Positions 37,137 to 46,454 of a stretch of DNA of 64,000 nt are shown here, one piece after another (the first letter of the stretch is position 1; each line of letters opens with the position of its first letter). The position numbers and the translations under genes were made by a program. The notes below the pieces were generated by a model, which searched no databases, was not told the origin of the DNA, and worked only from the letters and a program-made list of their open reading frames with translations. The stretch is from Albidovulum sp. (GTDB lineage Bacteria > Pseudomonadota > Alphaproteobacteria > Rhodobacterales > Rhodobacteraceae). The DNA lies in NCBI GenBank assembly GCA_026989275.1, contig JALSJQ010000040.1, forward strand, positions 62,001-126,000, given 5' to 3'.

Positions 37137-37364
37137 ATGGGCATAGACAGGGAAAGCGATATCGTCGCCAATCTCCAGATCGGGCCGACGACGCTCGGGA
37201 TGGTGCGGATCTATGTCGAGGGGGAAGGGGTCGAGCTGCCGCTCGATTTCGAACCGGACGAGGCCGAGGAGATCGCCGAGGAAATCCGCGCCGCCGCCGC
37301 CGCCGCCCGCCGCATCGCCGAGAGCGCGGCGAACGCGCCCCGCAAGCCGCGCCGCAGGAAGTAG
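37137..37364 (+). CDS. Small DUF6324-type protein
   Basis: A 75-residue product beginning MGIDRESDIVANLQIGPTTLGMVRIYVEGEG in type, recalled as DUF6324, a small alphaproteobacterial family of unknown function. The first 45 residues form the conserved part (beta strands, then PLDFEPDEAEEIAEEIR); the tail is alanine-rich and ends with a basic RKPRRRK cluster. No signal peptide or membrane segment. It lies next to tRNA-His on the opposite strand. The DUF assignment is from memory, not a search. Confidence 0.75.
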   Translation: MGIDRESDIVANLQIGPTTLGMVRIYVEGEGVELPLDFEPDEAEEIAEEIRAAAAAARRIAESAANAPRKPRRRK

Positions 37365-37663
37365 CCGCGGCGTATGCCCCGGAGAACCGGCTGGAGCGGA
37401 CCGGTTTCGGGACGCGAGGAGCCGCCGAAGGAGGCGTTCCGGGCCGGGGTGTAATCGCTTCCGGCAATCCGGAAGCCGGCGCGGGGATGGGGCGGTCCCT
37501 TTCGGCGAGAAGACGGCCGATCTGCGCTCTTCGGCATTCATCAACGCTACGGCAGGGCCCTTCCCGGGTTCGCGAAGGAACCGCGCGGCCTTGTCGGCAT
37601 CGCGCGGGGCGACGGCCACACCGCAGCTCGACATGCGTCGGTGACTGTAATCGACATACACCA
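37365..37663. other. Unassigned stretch between DUF6324 gene and IS remnant
   Basis: About 300 bp with no convincing gene. On the minus strand a frame directly past the transposase remnant reads VYVDYSHRRMSSCGVAVAP then AALDAEERRSAVF-like residues, and looks less random than its surroundings; it could be the stump of a gene cut by the element. No family is recognised. Confidence 0.35.
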
Positions 37664-38441
37664 GGCCGTGTGGACGCATTTTATCCAGATGAATGCGCGG
37701 ACGAGAGCGAGCATTGAAGCGGAATTGGCAGCGGTTTTCTCACAGCGCAGGGCAATTCTCTTGAACCGTTCGATTTTCCCGAACAGCTGCTCGATGCGTG
37801 CTCGCCCCCGGTAGAGAGCCTTTGGAAAATGTCTTTGGGGATTTTTCGCATTCTTCCGCTGCGGAATGACAGGGATGGCCCCTCTGTTGCGTGCCGCCTG
37901 GCGGTTTGCGTGACTGTCATACCCCTTGTCGGCCACAACAGCTCGCGGCGCGGGACACAGAGAGGCATCGAGCAGTGGCTCGAAGAAAGGCGCGTCGTTC
38001 TGCTCGCTGCCAGTGAGCAAAAAGGCCAGCGGCAGGCCCCGATGATCGCACTTCAGGTGGATTTTCGTGGAGAACCCGCCGCGTGAGCGGCCAAGCGCCT
38101 GTCCGAGCTGCCCCCTTTTGCACCCGCCGCAGAAACGTGGGCACGAACAATCGAGGTATCAAACATTTGCACCAGATGAGCGCTGTCGCTGGCGGCTGCC
38201 GGCAATTCGAAGAAATCTTCGAAAACCTCGGCCTTCGATAGTCGGCAAAAGCGCTTCCGGACACCGTTCCACGGGCCGAAGCGCTCCGGCAATGCCCGCC
38301 AGGGGATGTTGTGCGTTGCAAATAGTGCAACGCCTCCGGAAACAGACGGTCATCCCGCGCCTTGCGGCCTCGGCGTGGCAGACATTGGCGAAACAGCCCG
38401 ACCGCCAGCTCCCGGTCCTGCTCCGCCATGTGCGTGCTCAT
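37664..38441 (-). pseudogene. Decayed IS5-family (IS427-type) transposase
   Basis: Minus-strand remnants in three frames line up as one transposase. The N-terminal part (from MSTHMAEQDREL at 38441) runs to about 38330, where a frame change at a CTATTTGC run leads into ALPERFGPWNGVRKRF through FDTSIVRAHVSAAGAKGG, which has the first catalytic aspartate. A -1 shift at an A4G5 run (38111-38119 on the plus strand) leads to LGRSRGGFSTKIHLK, then VVADKGYDS with the second aspartate and RARIEQLFGKIERFKRIALR with the glutamate. The second shift could be programmed as in the IS427 group; the first looks like damage. The usual stop after VHTA is missing, so the 3' end is lost or altered. Confidence 0.85.
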
Positions 38442-38610
38442 GGATGCCACCTCCCTTGCAGATGAAAGCGGATGGCATCCTGTGAATCACATGTGTGCTC
38501 CCTTGAGAATCCTTCTCCTTTCACCCGAGTCATTTCGTCCACATGGCCTGGGAGCGCCCCTCTTGCGCATCGCTCCGAGTCGCGTTAAGCACCCGGGATG
38601 CAAGGCCTTC

Positions 38611-38684
38611 GGCGAGTTGGCGGAGTGGTTACGCAGCGGATTGCAAATCCGTTTACGCCGGTTCGATTCCGGCACTCGCCTCCA
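38611..38684 (+). tRNA. tRNA-Cys (GCA anticodon)
   Basis: Acceptor GGCGAGT pairs with ACTCGCC, the anticodon stem GGATT/AATCC region encloses TTGCAAA with anticodon GCA, and the T-arm is CCGGTTCGATTCCGG. Discriminator is T and the CCA end is encoded (38682-38684). It lies 170 bp beyond the decayed transposase. No integrase or duplicated 3' end indicating an active attachment site is seen. Confidence 0.96.
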
Positions 38685-39380
38685 GACATTTCAAAAGGTT
38701 GGCGGACAGGTGGCGCGCAAACGCCAGAACACCCCACGGCTTGGAACGGTCTCCCGGCCGTTGAATACGGTTCATCCAGTCGCCTTCACAGCACCCGCCA
38801 GAGCACCCCGCCTCGCTCGGGATGACCGTCACCTGTGCATGTCCCAACGCCCACCCGCGCATCCCGCCGGCGTTCGCGACAACCGTTCCGCCGACTCTCG
38901 CGCAGCGGCGCCCGCTGCCCGTGCCCGGCCCACACAGGGTGGAGACGGCGCTGCCTGTCAGCCGCTCGGATGCGTCACGGATCCTGCAACCCTCAGACGG
39001 ACGAAGAAACACGGGGGCCGCCTCACGCGCCACAAGCGGGAGAACTATTGAAGCCGCTGCGCCAACACCGAAGCGGAGCAAGCCTCAAAGCTGATCCCCA
39101 AACGTTCCTTTCGGGAGCGCCCCATGGGCGCATCGGCAGGGTCTGCGTCCAGAATCCACCCACCGCCAGGCACATAGTGAAGCAACCAGGATACGCCGAT
39201 ATGGGGTGCCGCCGCTCTTGACCGCGGCCTTTGCCGGTGGCAGGTTCGATCATGACCAGCGCTGTCAAGGCGGACCCTGCCATGCCTGAGGGCATGTACG
39301 CGGGACCGGGCGCCACCCGGGGCGCTGGTCGCCTTTGCCCTGCCTGCCGGCACACCTCCCCGAAGCGGACCCGCTCCACT
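38685..39380. other. About 700 bp with no recognised gene
   Basis: The region between tRNA-Cys and the small hypothetical gene contains several spurious open frames, none with a credible start, composition or motif. Base composition is somewhat less GC-rich than neighbouring operons. It sits between two transposase remnants and is probably part of a decayed insertion zone. Confidence 0.5.
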
Positions 39381-39716
39381 TCAGCCGATCCGCTTGCCGC
39401 TTTCGTCAATGCGGTATCGGTCGACGAGGTTGCCGCCCGCGTCAAGCTCGATCACCTCCCCCACGAACTCGCCGACATCGCTCATGCGGGCGAGCAGGGC
39501 ACGGTCGCCCTCGAAAAGGCCGCTCTCGTCCTCGACGTTGTCCGGGTCGATCTCGCCGCGGGCGATGGCCTCTTCCCGGGCGCGCTCGATCATGGCCGTT
39601 GCCGCCTCGAATCGTGCCCGATCTTCATCACTGAGCGGTTCACGCTTTCTGCGCCGATCCTCGATGACCGTGTGGCCGGTAGTCCAGCGGGTGATCTTCA
39701 CGACTGTTTCAGCCAT
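39381..39716 (-). CDS. Hypothetical 111-residue acidic protein
   Basis: No family is recognised. The product starts MAETVVKITRW, has a central charged helix (SDEDRARFEAATAMIERAREEAIARGEID) and a C-terminal part rich in Glu and Asp with GEVIELDAGGNLVDRYRIDE. Its composition looks protein-like rather than random. It lacks a signal peptide or membrane helix. Ribosome binding site is weak, and an upstream in-frame ATG (39734) is possible. It is located in the decayed insertion zone between tRNA-Cys and a transposase fragment, so it may be accessory. Confidence 0.55.
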   Translation of the reverse strand: MAETVVKITRWTTGHTVIEDRRRKREPLSDEDRARFEAATAMIERAREEAIARGEIDPDNVEDESGLFEGDRALLARMSDVGEFVGEVIELDAGGNLVDRYRIDESGKRIG

Positions 39717-39944
39717 ATCGTCGCGCCCCATCTGGTCCGTATCACATGATCTACCATGAGCCCGACGGCGGGATCGAACAGAATTATCATCCTGTTCCGG
39801 ACAGGCCGACAGCGGGTCGCCCTGATGGGGGTCCGAGGAATGGTGTACTTTGTTCTTCGGCCTTGGCATGGCCGCAGTTGCAGGGCGGCGATTTTCGCGG
39901 GTCCATGGGGGCAGTGTCGCAGATGGCGGCGACGGTTTCCAGCG

Positions 39945-40286
39945 TCATGTAGCGCCTTGCGATGACCCCCGCGTCATTCTGCTCGTGACCTGCCCCCGTC
40001 GGTTCATCCTCTCGAGGAAGGCGGCCTGCTCGGCGGTCAGCTCGATCGCCTTTTCGGCATTCTTCGCTTCCAGGGCCAGCCAACGGTCGTAACGGGTGCC
40101 CAGGTCGGCGTCGCTGAGGATCTTCCGGATCGTCACCGAGGACACGCCGATGCCCTCCAGCCGCAAGAGTGCCTCCAGCCGGTTGCAGCCCCGGGACGGG
40201 TGCTCCGCTGCCCGCGCCTTGATCTTTTCGACGGTCCCGGGGGTCGTCTGCGGGTGGCTCTGCCCGGCGGTCGATGCACGTCCCAT
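39945..40286 (-). pseudogene. Transposase/integrase N-terminal fragment
   Basis: About 110 residues match the N-terminal helix-turn-helix part of IS481/IS3-like transposases: TPGTVEKIKARAAEHPSRGCNRL, then GIGVSSVTIRKILSDADLGTRYDRWLALE and LTAEQAAFLERMN. The DDE catalytic domain that should follow is absent, so this is a fragment. The exact IS family is not certain. It sits 3' of the SLC13-type gene's end and on the edge of the decayed zone that begins at tRNA-His. Confidence 0.6.
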
Positions 40287-40410
40287 TCGCTGGCCCCTTC
40301 CCGTCAATAGAATGGCGAGAAGTTGCGAGTACATTCGAGGATTCTTCGACAAAGAGGCCCCTTCCGCCGTCCCGGAGAGAGCGCTCTTCTCCCGACCCGA
40401 GAGACGAGGG

Positions 40411-42183
40411 TCAGCCCCAGAAGACGAGGATCAGCGGCAGGGAGACACCGAGGACGAGAAGTTCCAGCGGCAGGCCCATGCGCCAGTAATCGCCGAAGCG
40501 GTAGCCGCCGGGACCGAGGATCAGGGTGTTGTTCTTGTGGCCGATCGGGGTGAGAAAGGCGCAGGAGGCGGCCACCGCCACCCCCATCAGGAACGGATCG
40601 GCCGAAAGCCCCGACAGCCGCGCCATCTCGATGCCGACCGGGGCGGCGACGATGGTGGTGGCGGTGTTGTTGAGCACATCCGAAAGGCTCATCGTGACCA
40701 CCATCAGGAGAAGGAGGGCGACCCAGGGCGGCTGCCCGGCGGCGAGATCGAGGAGCCCCCGTGCGATCAGCTCCGTGCCGCCCACATGCTCGAGCGCGCC
40801 GCCGAGGGGAATCATCGCGCCGAGAAGCACCACCACCGGCCATTCGACATGGGCATAGAGCTCTCCGAGCGGCACGATTCGCAGGAGCGCATAGGCGACC
40901 ACCACCAGACCGAGGGCGACAGCCATCGAGGTGACGCCGAACGAGGCCGCGAGCACGCCGGCCGTGAAGATCGCCACCGACACGGGAGCCAGCTCGTTGC
41001 GGGTGACGGGGGTGCGGCGCCCCGCGAGCGGCAGCACGCCGAGCCAGTCGAGCACCTCCTCCTCGCGGTCTTCGGGGATGACCAGAAGCAGGAGATCGCC
41101 GGGCCGGATCGTCTCTTCCCGGATCCGCCCCTTCACCCGCTGTCCGTAACGGGCGATCCCGAGAAGCACCGCGCCCTTGCGCCAGGCCAGACCGATCCGC
41201 CGCGCGCTCCGATCGACGATCCGCGCCTCTGCCGGCACGACCGCCTCGACCAGGCCGAGCCCGGCCGTGCCTTCGCTGCCGGGCCGTTCCCGATGGGGCG
41301 GAACCTCGAATTCGAGGCCGAGCGTGCCGCGGAACTCGTCGATGGCCTCTGGCCGCCCCTCGATCAGCAGCACGTCCCCCGGCGAGATCCGCCGCCGCTG
41401 CCGGCTTGCCGGGATCCGGCGCTTCCCCCGTCGCAGTCCAAGAACGACGACATCGGCCCTGCCCGCCTCTTCCTCGAGTTCGGCAAGGCGGCGCCCCGCA
41501 AGATCGCTCGCTCCGGGCACCTTCAGTTCGGCGATGTAGAGGGCAAGCGCCTCTTCCGTCCTTTCGTCTCCCGTTCCCTTCGGGATCAGCCGCCAGCCGA
41601 CAAGGGCGATGAAGAGAAGTCCGGCCAGCGCCGTCAGCCCACCCACCGGCGCGAAGTCGAACATGCCGTAGGGCGCGCCCAGCGCTTCGGCCCGGATCGA
41701 GGCGATGATGATGTTGGGGGGCGTGCCGATCATGGTGGCCATGCCTCCGAGGATGGTGGCGAAGGAGAGCGCCATCAGCGTGGTCCGCGGTGAACGGCCG
41801 GCCTTCTTCGCCGTCTCGACATCCACCGGCATGAGCAGTGCCAGGGCGGCGACATTGTTCATGAAGGCCGAGATCACCGCGCCGACCCCGCCGAGAATGG
41901 CGATATGGACCGGCACGGGGCGTGCAGGGTCGATCAGCTTGCGCGTGATGAGCTGCACCACGCCCGAGCGCACGAGACCGGCCGAAACCACCAGCACCAG
42001 CGCAACGATGATGGTCGCCGGATGGCCGAAGCCCTCGAAGGCGGCCTTCTCGGGCACGAGGCCGAGAAGCACCGCCGCGAGGAGAGCGGCGAAGGCCACG
42101 AGATCGTAGCGCCACCGCCCCCACAGGAGCAGGACGAAGACGGCGCCGAAGAGCGCGAAGAGCAGGATCTGATCGGTCGTCAT
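40411..42183 (-). CDS. SLC13/DASS-type transporter with internal TrkA-C domains
   Basis: A 590-residue inner-membrane carrier of the divalent anion:Na+ symporter type. Several transmembrane helices occupy residues 5-185, with the family motif FMNNVAALALLMPV and GTPPNIIIA. Two cytoplasmic regulator-like TrkA-C (RCK-C) domains follow (about 210-290 and 305-385; GDVLLIEGRPEAI and GDLLLLVIPEDREE), then a second membrane half with LSDVLNNTATTIVAAPVG. The two inverted NNT/NNV repeats are diagnostic. Relatives carry sulfate, dicarboxylates or other anions; the substrate is unresolved. ATG is at 42183. Confidence 0.9.
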   Translation of the reverse strand: MTTDQILLFALFGAVFVLLLWGRWRYDLVAFAALLAAVLLGLVPEKAAFEGFGHPATIIVALVLVVSAGLVRSGVVQLITRKLIDPARPVPVHIAILGGVGAVISAFMNNVAALALLMPVDVETAKKAGRSPRTTLMALSFATILGGMATMIGTPPNIIIASIRAEALGAPYGMFDFAPVGGLTALAGLLFIALVGWRLIPKGTGDERTEEALALYIAELKVPGASDLAGRRLAELEEEAGRADVVVLGLRRGKRRIPASRQRRRISPGDVLLIEGRPEAIDEFRGTLGLEFEVPPHRERPGSEGTAGLGLVEAVVPAEARIVDRSARRIGLAWRKGAVLLGIARYGQRVKGRIREETIRPGDLLLLVIPEDREEEVLDWLGVLPLAGRRTPVTRNELAPVSVAIFTAGVLAASFGVTSMAVALGLVVVAYALLRIVPLGELYAHVEWPVVVLLGAMIPLGGALEHVGGTELIARGLLDLAAGQPPWVALLLLMVVTMSLSDVLNNTATTIVAAPVGIEMARLSGLSADPFLMGVAVAASCAFLTPIGHKNNTLILGPGGYRFGDYWRMGLPLELLVLGVSLPLILVFWG

Positions 42184-42269
42184 GTCGCCACGATAGCGGC
42201 TTTGGCGGAACATGCCAGCATCTGCGTGCACCGACGGTGCGCCCCGACCGCCTCCAGGTCCGCAGATCT

Positions 42270-42893
42270 TCAGCCGAGCAGCACCGGCACCAGCGAGACC
42301 ACGAGGAGGACGGCCATGATCCGGTTGAATGGAATGCGCCGCGGACCGGAGAGCCAACGGCCGATCTGCACGCCGAGCGCGGTCCAGGCCAGTGCCAACG
42401 GCATGACAAGCGCGGCATAGGTCAGCGTGACGACGACGGTGCCGATCATATCGTGGTTCGGCACATAGGTCGTGAGGGCGGCCAGCGCCATCGCCCAGCC
42501 CTTGGGATTGACCCACTGGAAGGCGAGGGCTTCGAGAAAGCGCAACGGCCGCTGACGCAGGACGCCTTTCGGCCCGCCCCGGCCCTCGAGGGCGGCATCG
42601 GGCGCCGGAGGCGGAGCGGTGGCGATGCGCCAGGCGAGGTGCAGGATGAAGCCGAAGGCCAGCAGCCCCAGCACCTTCTCGAGGAGAGGCAGGGCGGCGA
42701 GCAGCCGGGCAAGACCAAGCCCCGTCAGGAAGACGAGCAGGGCGAAGCCGAAAGCGATGCCGAGCATGTGCGGCACGGTCCGCCGCACCCCGTGATTGGC
42801 CCCCGAGGCGACCAGCATGAGGTTGTTCGGCCCCGGCGTGGCCGACGCAACAAAGGCGAAAAACAGAAAGCCGACATAATGCTCGAAGGTCAT
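42270..42893 (-). CDS. LysE/RhtB-family amino acid exporter
   Basis: A 207-residue membrane protein with about six helices. The N-terminal [26 protein letters not shown] is the typical RhtB/LysE signature (PGPN). ATG at 42893 is chosen because the first membrane helix follows directly; an upstream ATG would add a basic tail. Expected to export neutral or basic amino acids or related compounds. It is 86 bp upstream of the SLC13-type gene on the same strand and divergent from the YebC-family gene. Confidence 0.9.
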   Translation of the reverse strand: MTFEHYVGFLFFAFVASATPGPNNLMLVASGANHGVRRTVPHMLGIAFGFALLVFLTGLGLARLLAALPLLEKVLGLLAFGFILHLAWRIATAPPPAPDAALEGRGGPKGVLRQRPLRFLEALAFQWVNPKGWAMALAALTTYVPNHDMIGTVVVTLTYAALVMPLALAWTALGVQIGRWLSGPRRIPFNRIMAVLLVVSLVPVLLG

Positions 42894-43075
42894 GGCGCTC
42901 GAGGAGACGAAAGACGGAAAGCGGCAGCGCCGCGGGTGGCGAACGCTGGCACGACGGAACCGAAAGGTCAATCTCCCTGACGCAGGGCCGTGCGCACCGG
43001 CTGCCGGGTCGCCACCTTGCGCCGCTCGCCCCGCGCGGCTATGGAAACGCTGATCCGCAACACATGAGGAACGAC

Positions 43076-43825
43076 ATGGCAGGCCACTCCAAATGGGCGA
43101 ACATCCAGCACCGCAAGAGCCGGCAGGATGCGGCCCGGTCGAAGCTGTTTTCCAAGCTGGCGCGGGAGATTTCCGTGGCGGCCAAGATGGGCGATCCCGA
43201 CCCCGAGAAGAACCCCCGCCTGCGGTTGGCGATCAAGGAAGCGAAGGCGGCTTCCGTGCCGAAGGACGTGATCCAGCGCGCGATCAACAAGGGAGCGGGC
43301 GGCGAGGCCGACAATCTCGAGGAAATCCGCTACGAGGGCTACGGCCCGGGCGGCGTGGCATTCATCGTCGAGGCGATGACCGACAACCGCAACCGGACGG
43401 CCTCCTCGGTCAGGTCGATCTTCTCCAAGCACGGCGGCAATCTCGCCGAGACCGGCGCCGTCTCCCACATGTTCAACCGGCGCGGCCAGATCGTCTATCC
43501 GCTCGGCGTGGGGGATTACGACACCGTTCTCGAGGCGGCGATCGAGGCCGGAGCCGAAGATGTCGAGGCCACGGATGACGGATACATCATCTGGACCGCC
43601 GCCACCGATCTCGCGGCCGTCTCGAACGCTCTCGAGGAGCGGCTCGGCCCGGCCCAGAGCACCAGGCTCGTCTGGGATCCGCAGGTGACCGTCGAGCTCG
43701 ATCTGGAGGGGGCCGAGAAGATCATGCGGCTCGTGGAAGCCCTCGAGAACGACGACGACGTGCAAACCGTCACCACCAACATCGAGGTTTCCGACGAGGT
43801 GATGGCCCGGCTCGCCGCCGGCTGA
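43076..43825 (+). CDS. yebC: YebC/PmpR-family protein
   Basis: A 249-residue member of the YebC/TACO1 family, described as DNA-binding regulators and, more recently, as translation factors helping ribosomes at proline-rich sequences. It opens with the invariant [28 protein letters not shown] and contains [23 protein letters not shown] and [13 protein letters not shown] 43076 with GAGGAA upstream is preferred over ATG 43064. In many bacteria this gene precedes ruvC; here it stands next to exporter genes. Confidence 0.95.
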   Translation: MAGHSKWANIQHRKSRQDAARSKLFSKLAREISVAAKMGDPDPEKNPRLRLAIKEAKAASVPKDVIQRAINKGAGGEADNLEEIRYEGYGPGGVAFIVEAMTDNRNRTASSVRSIFSKHGGNLAETGAVSHMFNRRGQIVYPLGVGDYDTVLEAAIEAGAEDVEATDDGYIIWTAATDLAAVSNALEERLGPAQSTRLVWDPQVTVELDLEGAEKIMRLVEALENDDDVQTVTTNIEVSDEVMARLAAG

Positions 43826-43892
43826 CGGACCTGCGCACGCCCGGCCTGCGGTGGGCTGCCGGGTGGGGACAGACGCCGTGGAAGGGGGGGCC

Positions 43893-44495
43893 GTGGTGCT
43901 CGATGCCCTCATGGCAGGATATGCCGTCGCGCTGTCGCTGATCGCCGCGATCGGAGCGCAGAACGTGTTCGTGCTGCGCCAGGGGCTGCGACGCGAACAT
44001 GTGCCGTGGGTCGTGCTTTTCTGTGCGGCGTCGGATGCGATCCTGATCTCTGCCGGCGTTGCAGGCTTCGGCGTGGTGATCGAAGAAGCGCCGAAGCTGG
44101 TCGAGACTCTGCGATGGCTCGGCGTGGCCTTTCTCGCCGTCTATGGCGCGCTGCGCTTTCGCAGCGCCTGGCGCGGAGGCGCCCGTCTCGATCCGGCCAC
44201 GGACGGGGAACAGCCACTCGTGCGGGTGCTCGCGGCGCTGGCCGCCATCACCTGGCTCAATCCCCATGTCTATCTCGACACGGTGGTGCTGATCGGAGCG
44301 GTCTCGACGAAATGGGGTGACAAGGCTCCGGTCTTCGGGGCCGGAGCGGTGCTGGCCTCGGCGAGCTTCTTTCTTGGCCTCGGCTTCGGGGCGCGGCTTC
44401 TCGCGCCGCTCTTCAGAAGACCTGCCGCATGGCGCGTGCTTGACACCCTCACCGGCATTCTCATGTGGGCAATCGCCTGTTCGCTCCTTCCCTGA
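43893..44495 (+). CDS. LysE/ArgO-type amino acid exporter
   Basis: A 200-residue polytopic protein with the ArgO/LysE signature LSLIAAIGAQNVFVLRQGL near the N-terminus and a central TWLNPHVYLDTVVLIG (the NPH motif of lysine/arginine exporters). Likely exports arginine or lysine across the inner membrane. GTG codons at 43893 and 43896 follow an AAGGGGGGG site; an ATG at 43911 is also possible, so the start is uncertain. It is a second LysE-type exporter within 2 kb but from a different subfamily than the one at 42270. Confidence 0.88.
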   Translation: MVLDALMAGYAVALSLIAAIGAQNVFVLRQGLRREHVPWVVLFCAASDAILISAGVAGFGVVIEEAPKLVETLRWLGVAFLAVYGALRFRSAWRGGARLDPATDGEQPLVRVLAALAAITWLNPHVYLDTVVLIGAVSTKWGDKAPVFGAGAVLASASFFLGLGFGARLLAPLFRRPAAWRVLDTLTGILMWAIACSLLP

Positions 44496-44545
44496 CCGCG
44501 CCCGGCCCTGCTTGCGCCCTGCCGTGGCCCGTGTCATCTGGACGC

Positions 44546-45457
44546 ATGACATTTCCGCCGAAACCCCTGTCGGGCAATCTCAGAGGCGTGCTCTGGATGG
44601 TGCTGACGACGCTGCTTTTCGTCAGCCTCACCGGCACCGTGCGCTGGATCGGGCCGGTGCTGCCGGCGCCCGAGAGCGCCTTTCTGCGCTTCGTGCTCGG
44701 CATCGTCTTCCTGCTGCCGATGTTCGGCGAGATGCTCCGCGTCAGCTTCGATCGAAGGCTTTTCCGCCTGTTGCTCGTCCGATCGGCCGTCCATGCGGTG
44801 GCGGTGATGCTGTGGTTCTTCGCCATGGCCCGGATCCCGATCGCCGAGGTGGTGGCCATCGGTTATCTGACGCCGGTCTTCGTCTCGATCGGAGCGGCGC
44901 TCTTTCTCGGGGAAAGAATGGCACTGCGGCGCATGGCAGCGGTGTTCGTGGCCTTCCTTGGCGCTCTCGTCATCCTCCGGCCGGGCTTTCGCGAACTCGG
45001 CCTCGGCCATGCGGCGCAGCTTCTCTCGGCTCCCTTCTTCGCCATGTCCTACCTCGTCGCCAAGCGACTGAGCGGCGAGGTGGCGCCCTCGGTGATCGTT
45101 GGCTGGATGTCGCTGATCGTGCCGCTCTTCCTGGCGCCCCCGGCCATCGCCCAGTGGGTGACGCCGGGAATGCGCGAGATCCTCGGGTTGATGCTGGTGG
45201 CCGCCTTCGGCACGGCCGGACATTACGCCATGACGCGGGCCTTCCGGGCGGCGCCCGTCACCATCACCCAGCCGGTGGTGTTCCTGCAGCTCGTCTGGGC
45301 GACGCTTCTCGGCCATTACGTCTTCGACGAACCGGTGGATGGCTGGGTGATCGCCGGCGGGGCGATGATCGTTGCCGCCGTCAGCTTCATCTCTCTGCGC
45401 GAGGCGATGCGTTCGCGCCGCCCGCCGACACCGCCGGCCCCGGCCCCGAAGCTCTGA
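44546..45457 (+). CDS. EamA-family (drug/metabolite) transporter
   Basis: A 303-residue membrane protein with ten predicted helices in two EamA repeats, the pattern of DMT exporters. Recognisable parts are RFVLGIVFLLPM, IPIAEVVAIGYLTPVFVSIGAALFLGE in the first repeat and APVTITQPVVFLQLVWATLLGHYVF in the second. Substrate unknown. The ATG at 44546 is chosen because the first helix soon follows; the frame is open further upstream. It lies 50 bp after the ArgO-type gene. Confidence 0.9.
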   Translation: MTFPPKPLSGNLRGVLWMVLTTLLFVSLTGTVRWIGPVLPAPESAFLRFVLGIVFLLPMFGEMLRVSFDRRLFRLLLVRSAVHAVAVMLWFFAMARIPIAEVVAIGYLTPVFVSIGAALFLGERMALRRMAAVFVAFLGALVILRPGFRELGLGHAAQLLSAPFFAMSYLVAKRLSGEVAPSVIVGWMSLIVPLFLAPPAIAQWVTPGMREILGLMLVAAFGTAGHYAMTRAFRAAPVTITQPVVFLQLVWATLLGHYVFDEPVDGWVIAGGAMIVAAVSFISLREAMRSRRPPTPPAPAPKL

Positions 45458-45520
45458 CGTTTCACCGTCTGCCGCAGGTCGTGATAACATGGGCGCGTCT
45501 TCGGGAGAGGAGGAAAGATC

Positions 45521-46162
45521 ATGCCGGGAAAGGGCCTGTCTTGCGCGCGTCGCGCTTTCCTTTCGCTTTGCGCCACCTTTCTGCTGACGGGCGCGGCGGC
45601 GGCCGGCGAGCGGCTGTTGCCGGCGTTGTTCGATGTCGTCGGGGTGGCGGAGAACGACGTGCTCAACATGCGGCGCGGGCCGAGCGCCGCCACGCCGGTC
45701 GTCGGGGCGCTGGCGCCGGATGCTAAGGGGATCGAGGTGGTCGGCACGGCTCGGGGCGGCCGCTGGGGGCTGGTGCGGAACGGGGAAGGCGCGGCCTGGG
45801 TGGCGATGCGGTATCTGCGCCGGCAGCCGGGGCAGAACGACGAAGCCGTGCCCGCCTTCCTGCGCTGCAGCGGCTCCGAACCCTTCTGGACGCTCGATCT
45901 CGAAGGCGAAACGGCGCGTTTCGCAACCTTGAACGGTGGGGCGTTTTCCCTTGGGCGACTGTGGGACGGGCCGCCGGCCGGGCGGCCGGCGCAAGTGCTC
46001 GGCCTGCGTCTCGAGGGGGCGGGAAACGGCCTTGCTGCCGTGCTGCGGCGCGAGGCCTGTTCCGACGGAATGAGCGACATCCCCTACGGTCTCTCGATCG
46101 CCGCCATCACTTCCGGGACGATGGGGGCGCAGCTGTTCACGGGCTGCTGTTCCCTGCGCTGA
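45521..46162 (+). CDS. Exported SH3-domain protein
   Basis: A 213-residue protein with a signal peptide (ARRAFLSLCATFLLTGAAAAG), a bacterial SH3 domain (about residues 35-100; VVGVAENDVLNMRRGPS and WGLVRNGEGAAWVAMRYL), and a C-terminal domain beginning FLRCSGSEPFWTLDLEG. The latter resembles uncharacterised COG3650-type domains. Cysteines in FLRCSG, REACSDG and TGCCSLR may form disulfides. Such proteins are often periplasmic or cell-wall-associated; the specific role is unknown. The ATG has GAGAGGAGG upstream. Confidence 0.82.
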   Translation: MPGKGLSCARRAFLSLCATFLLTGAAAAGERLLPALFDVVGVAENDVLNMRRGPSAATPVVGALAPDAKGIEVVGTARGGRWGLVRNGEGAAWVAMRYLRRQPGQNDEAVPAFLRCSGSEPFWTLDLEGETARFATLNGGAFSLGRLWDGPPAGRPAQVLGLRLEGAGNGLAAVLRREACSDGMSDIPYGLSIAAITSGTMGAQLFTGCCSLR

Positions 46163-46454
46163 GCGAGAAGGGCGGACCGCCCGACCGGGCGCCTGCCCGA
46201 TCACCGGGCGAGCCCGTGCACCACCTGCTCCCTGTCAACCCGGCGTCTGCGGTTGCCCGGGATAGCGCATGGGGGCCACCACGCCGCCCCTGATCGCGGA
46301 ACAGAGGATCCGGCACGAGCGCGACGAGAGGGCCGGACGGTTCCTCGTGTCTTGCGGAAGGGGCAGCCGTCGGATTTCCCCGGTTTCGGAGGCGGCAGCC
46401 CCGAAGGGCGGATCGGGCCGCGATGCGCCTTCCTCCGCCTGCCACGCAAGCCGC
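46163..46454. other. Intergenic gap of about 290 bp, no gene seen
   Basis: Lies between the convergent SH3-domain gene and choV. It holds GC-rich inverted repeats (for example CCGGGCGCCTGCCCG and CCCGGGATAGC nearby) but no T-run and no credible coding frame. Confidence 0.45.

Noticed and set aside
36934-38684. tRNA-anchored integrative element with attachment sites
   Set aside because: No integrase gene and no duplicated tRNA 3' end were found; only transposase remnants.
38653-39081. Possible gene between tRNA-Cys and the small hypothetical gene
   Set aside because: No start signal, motif or protein-like composition; overlaps the tRNA-Cys gene.
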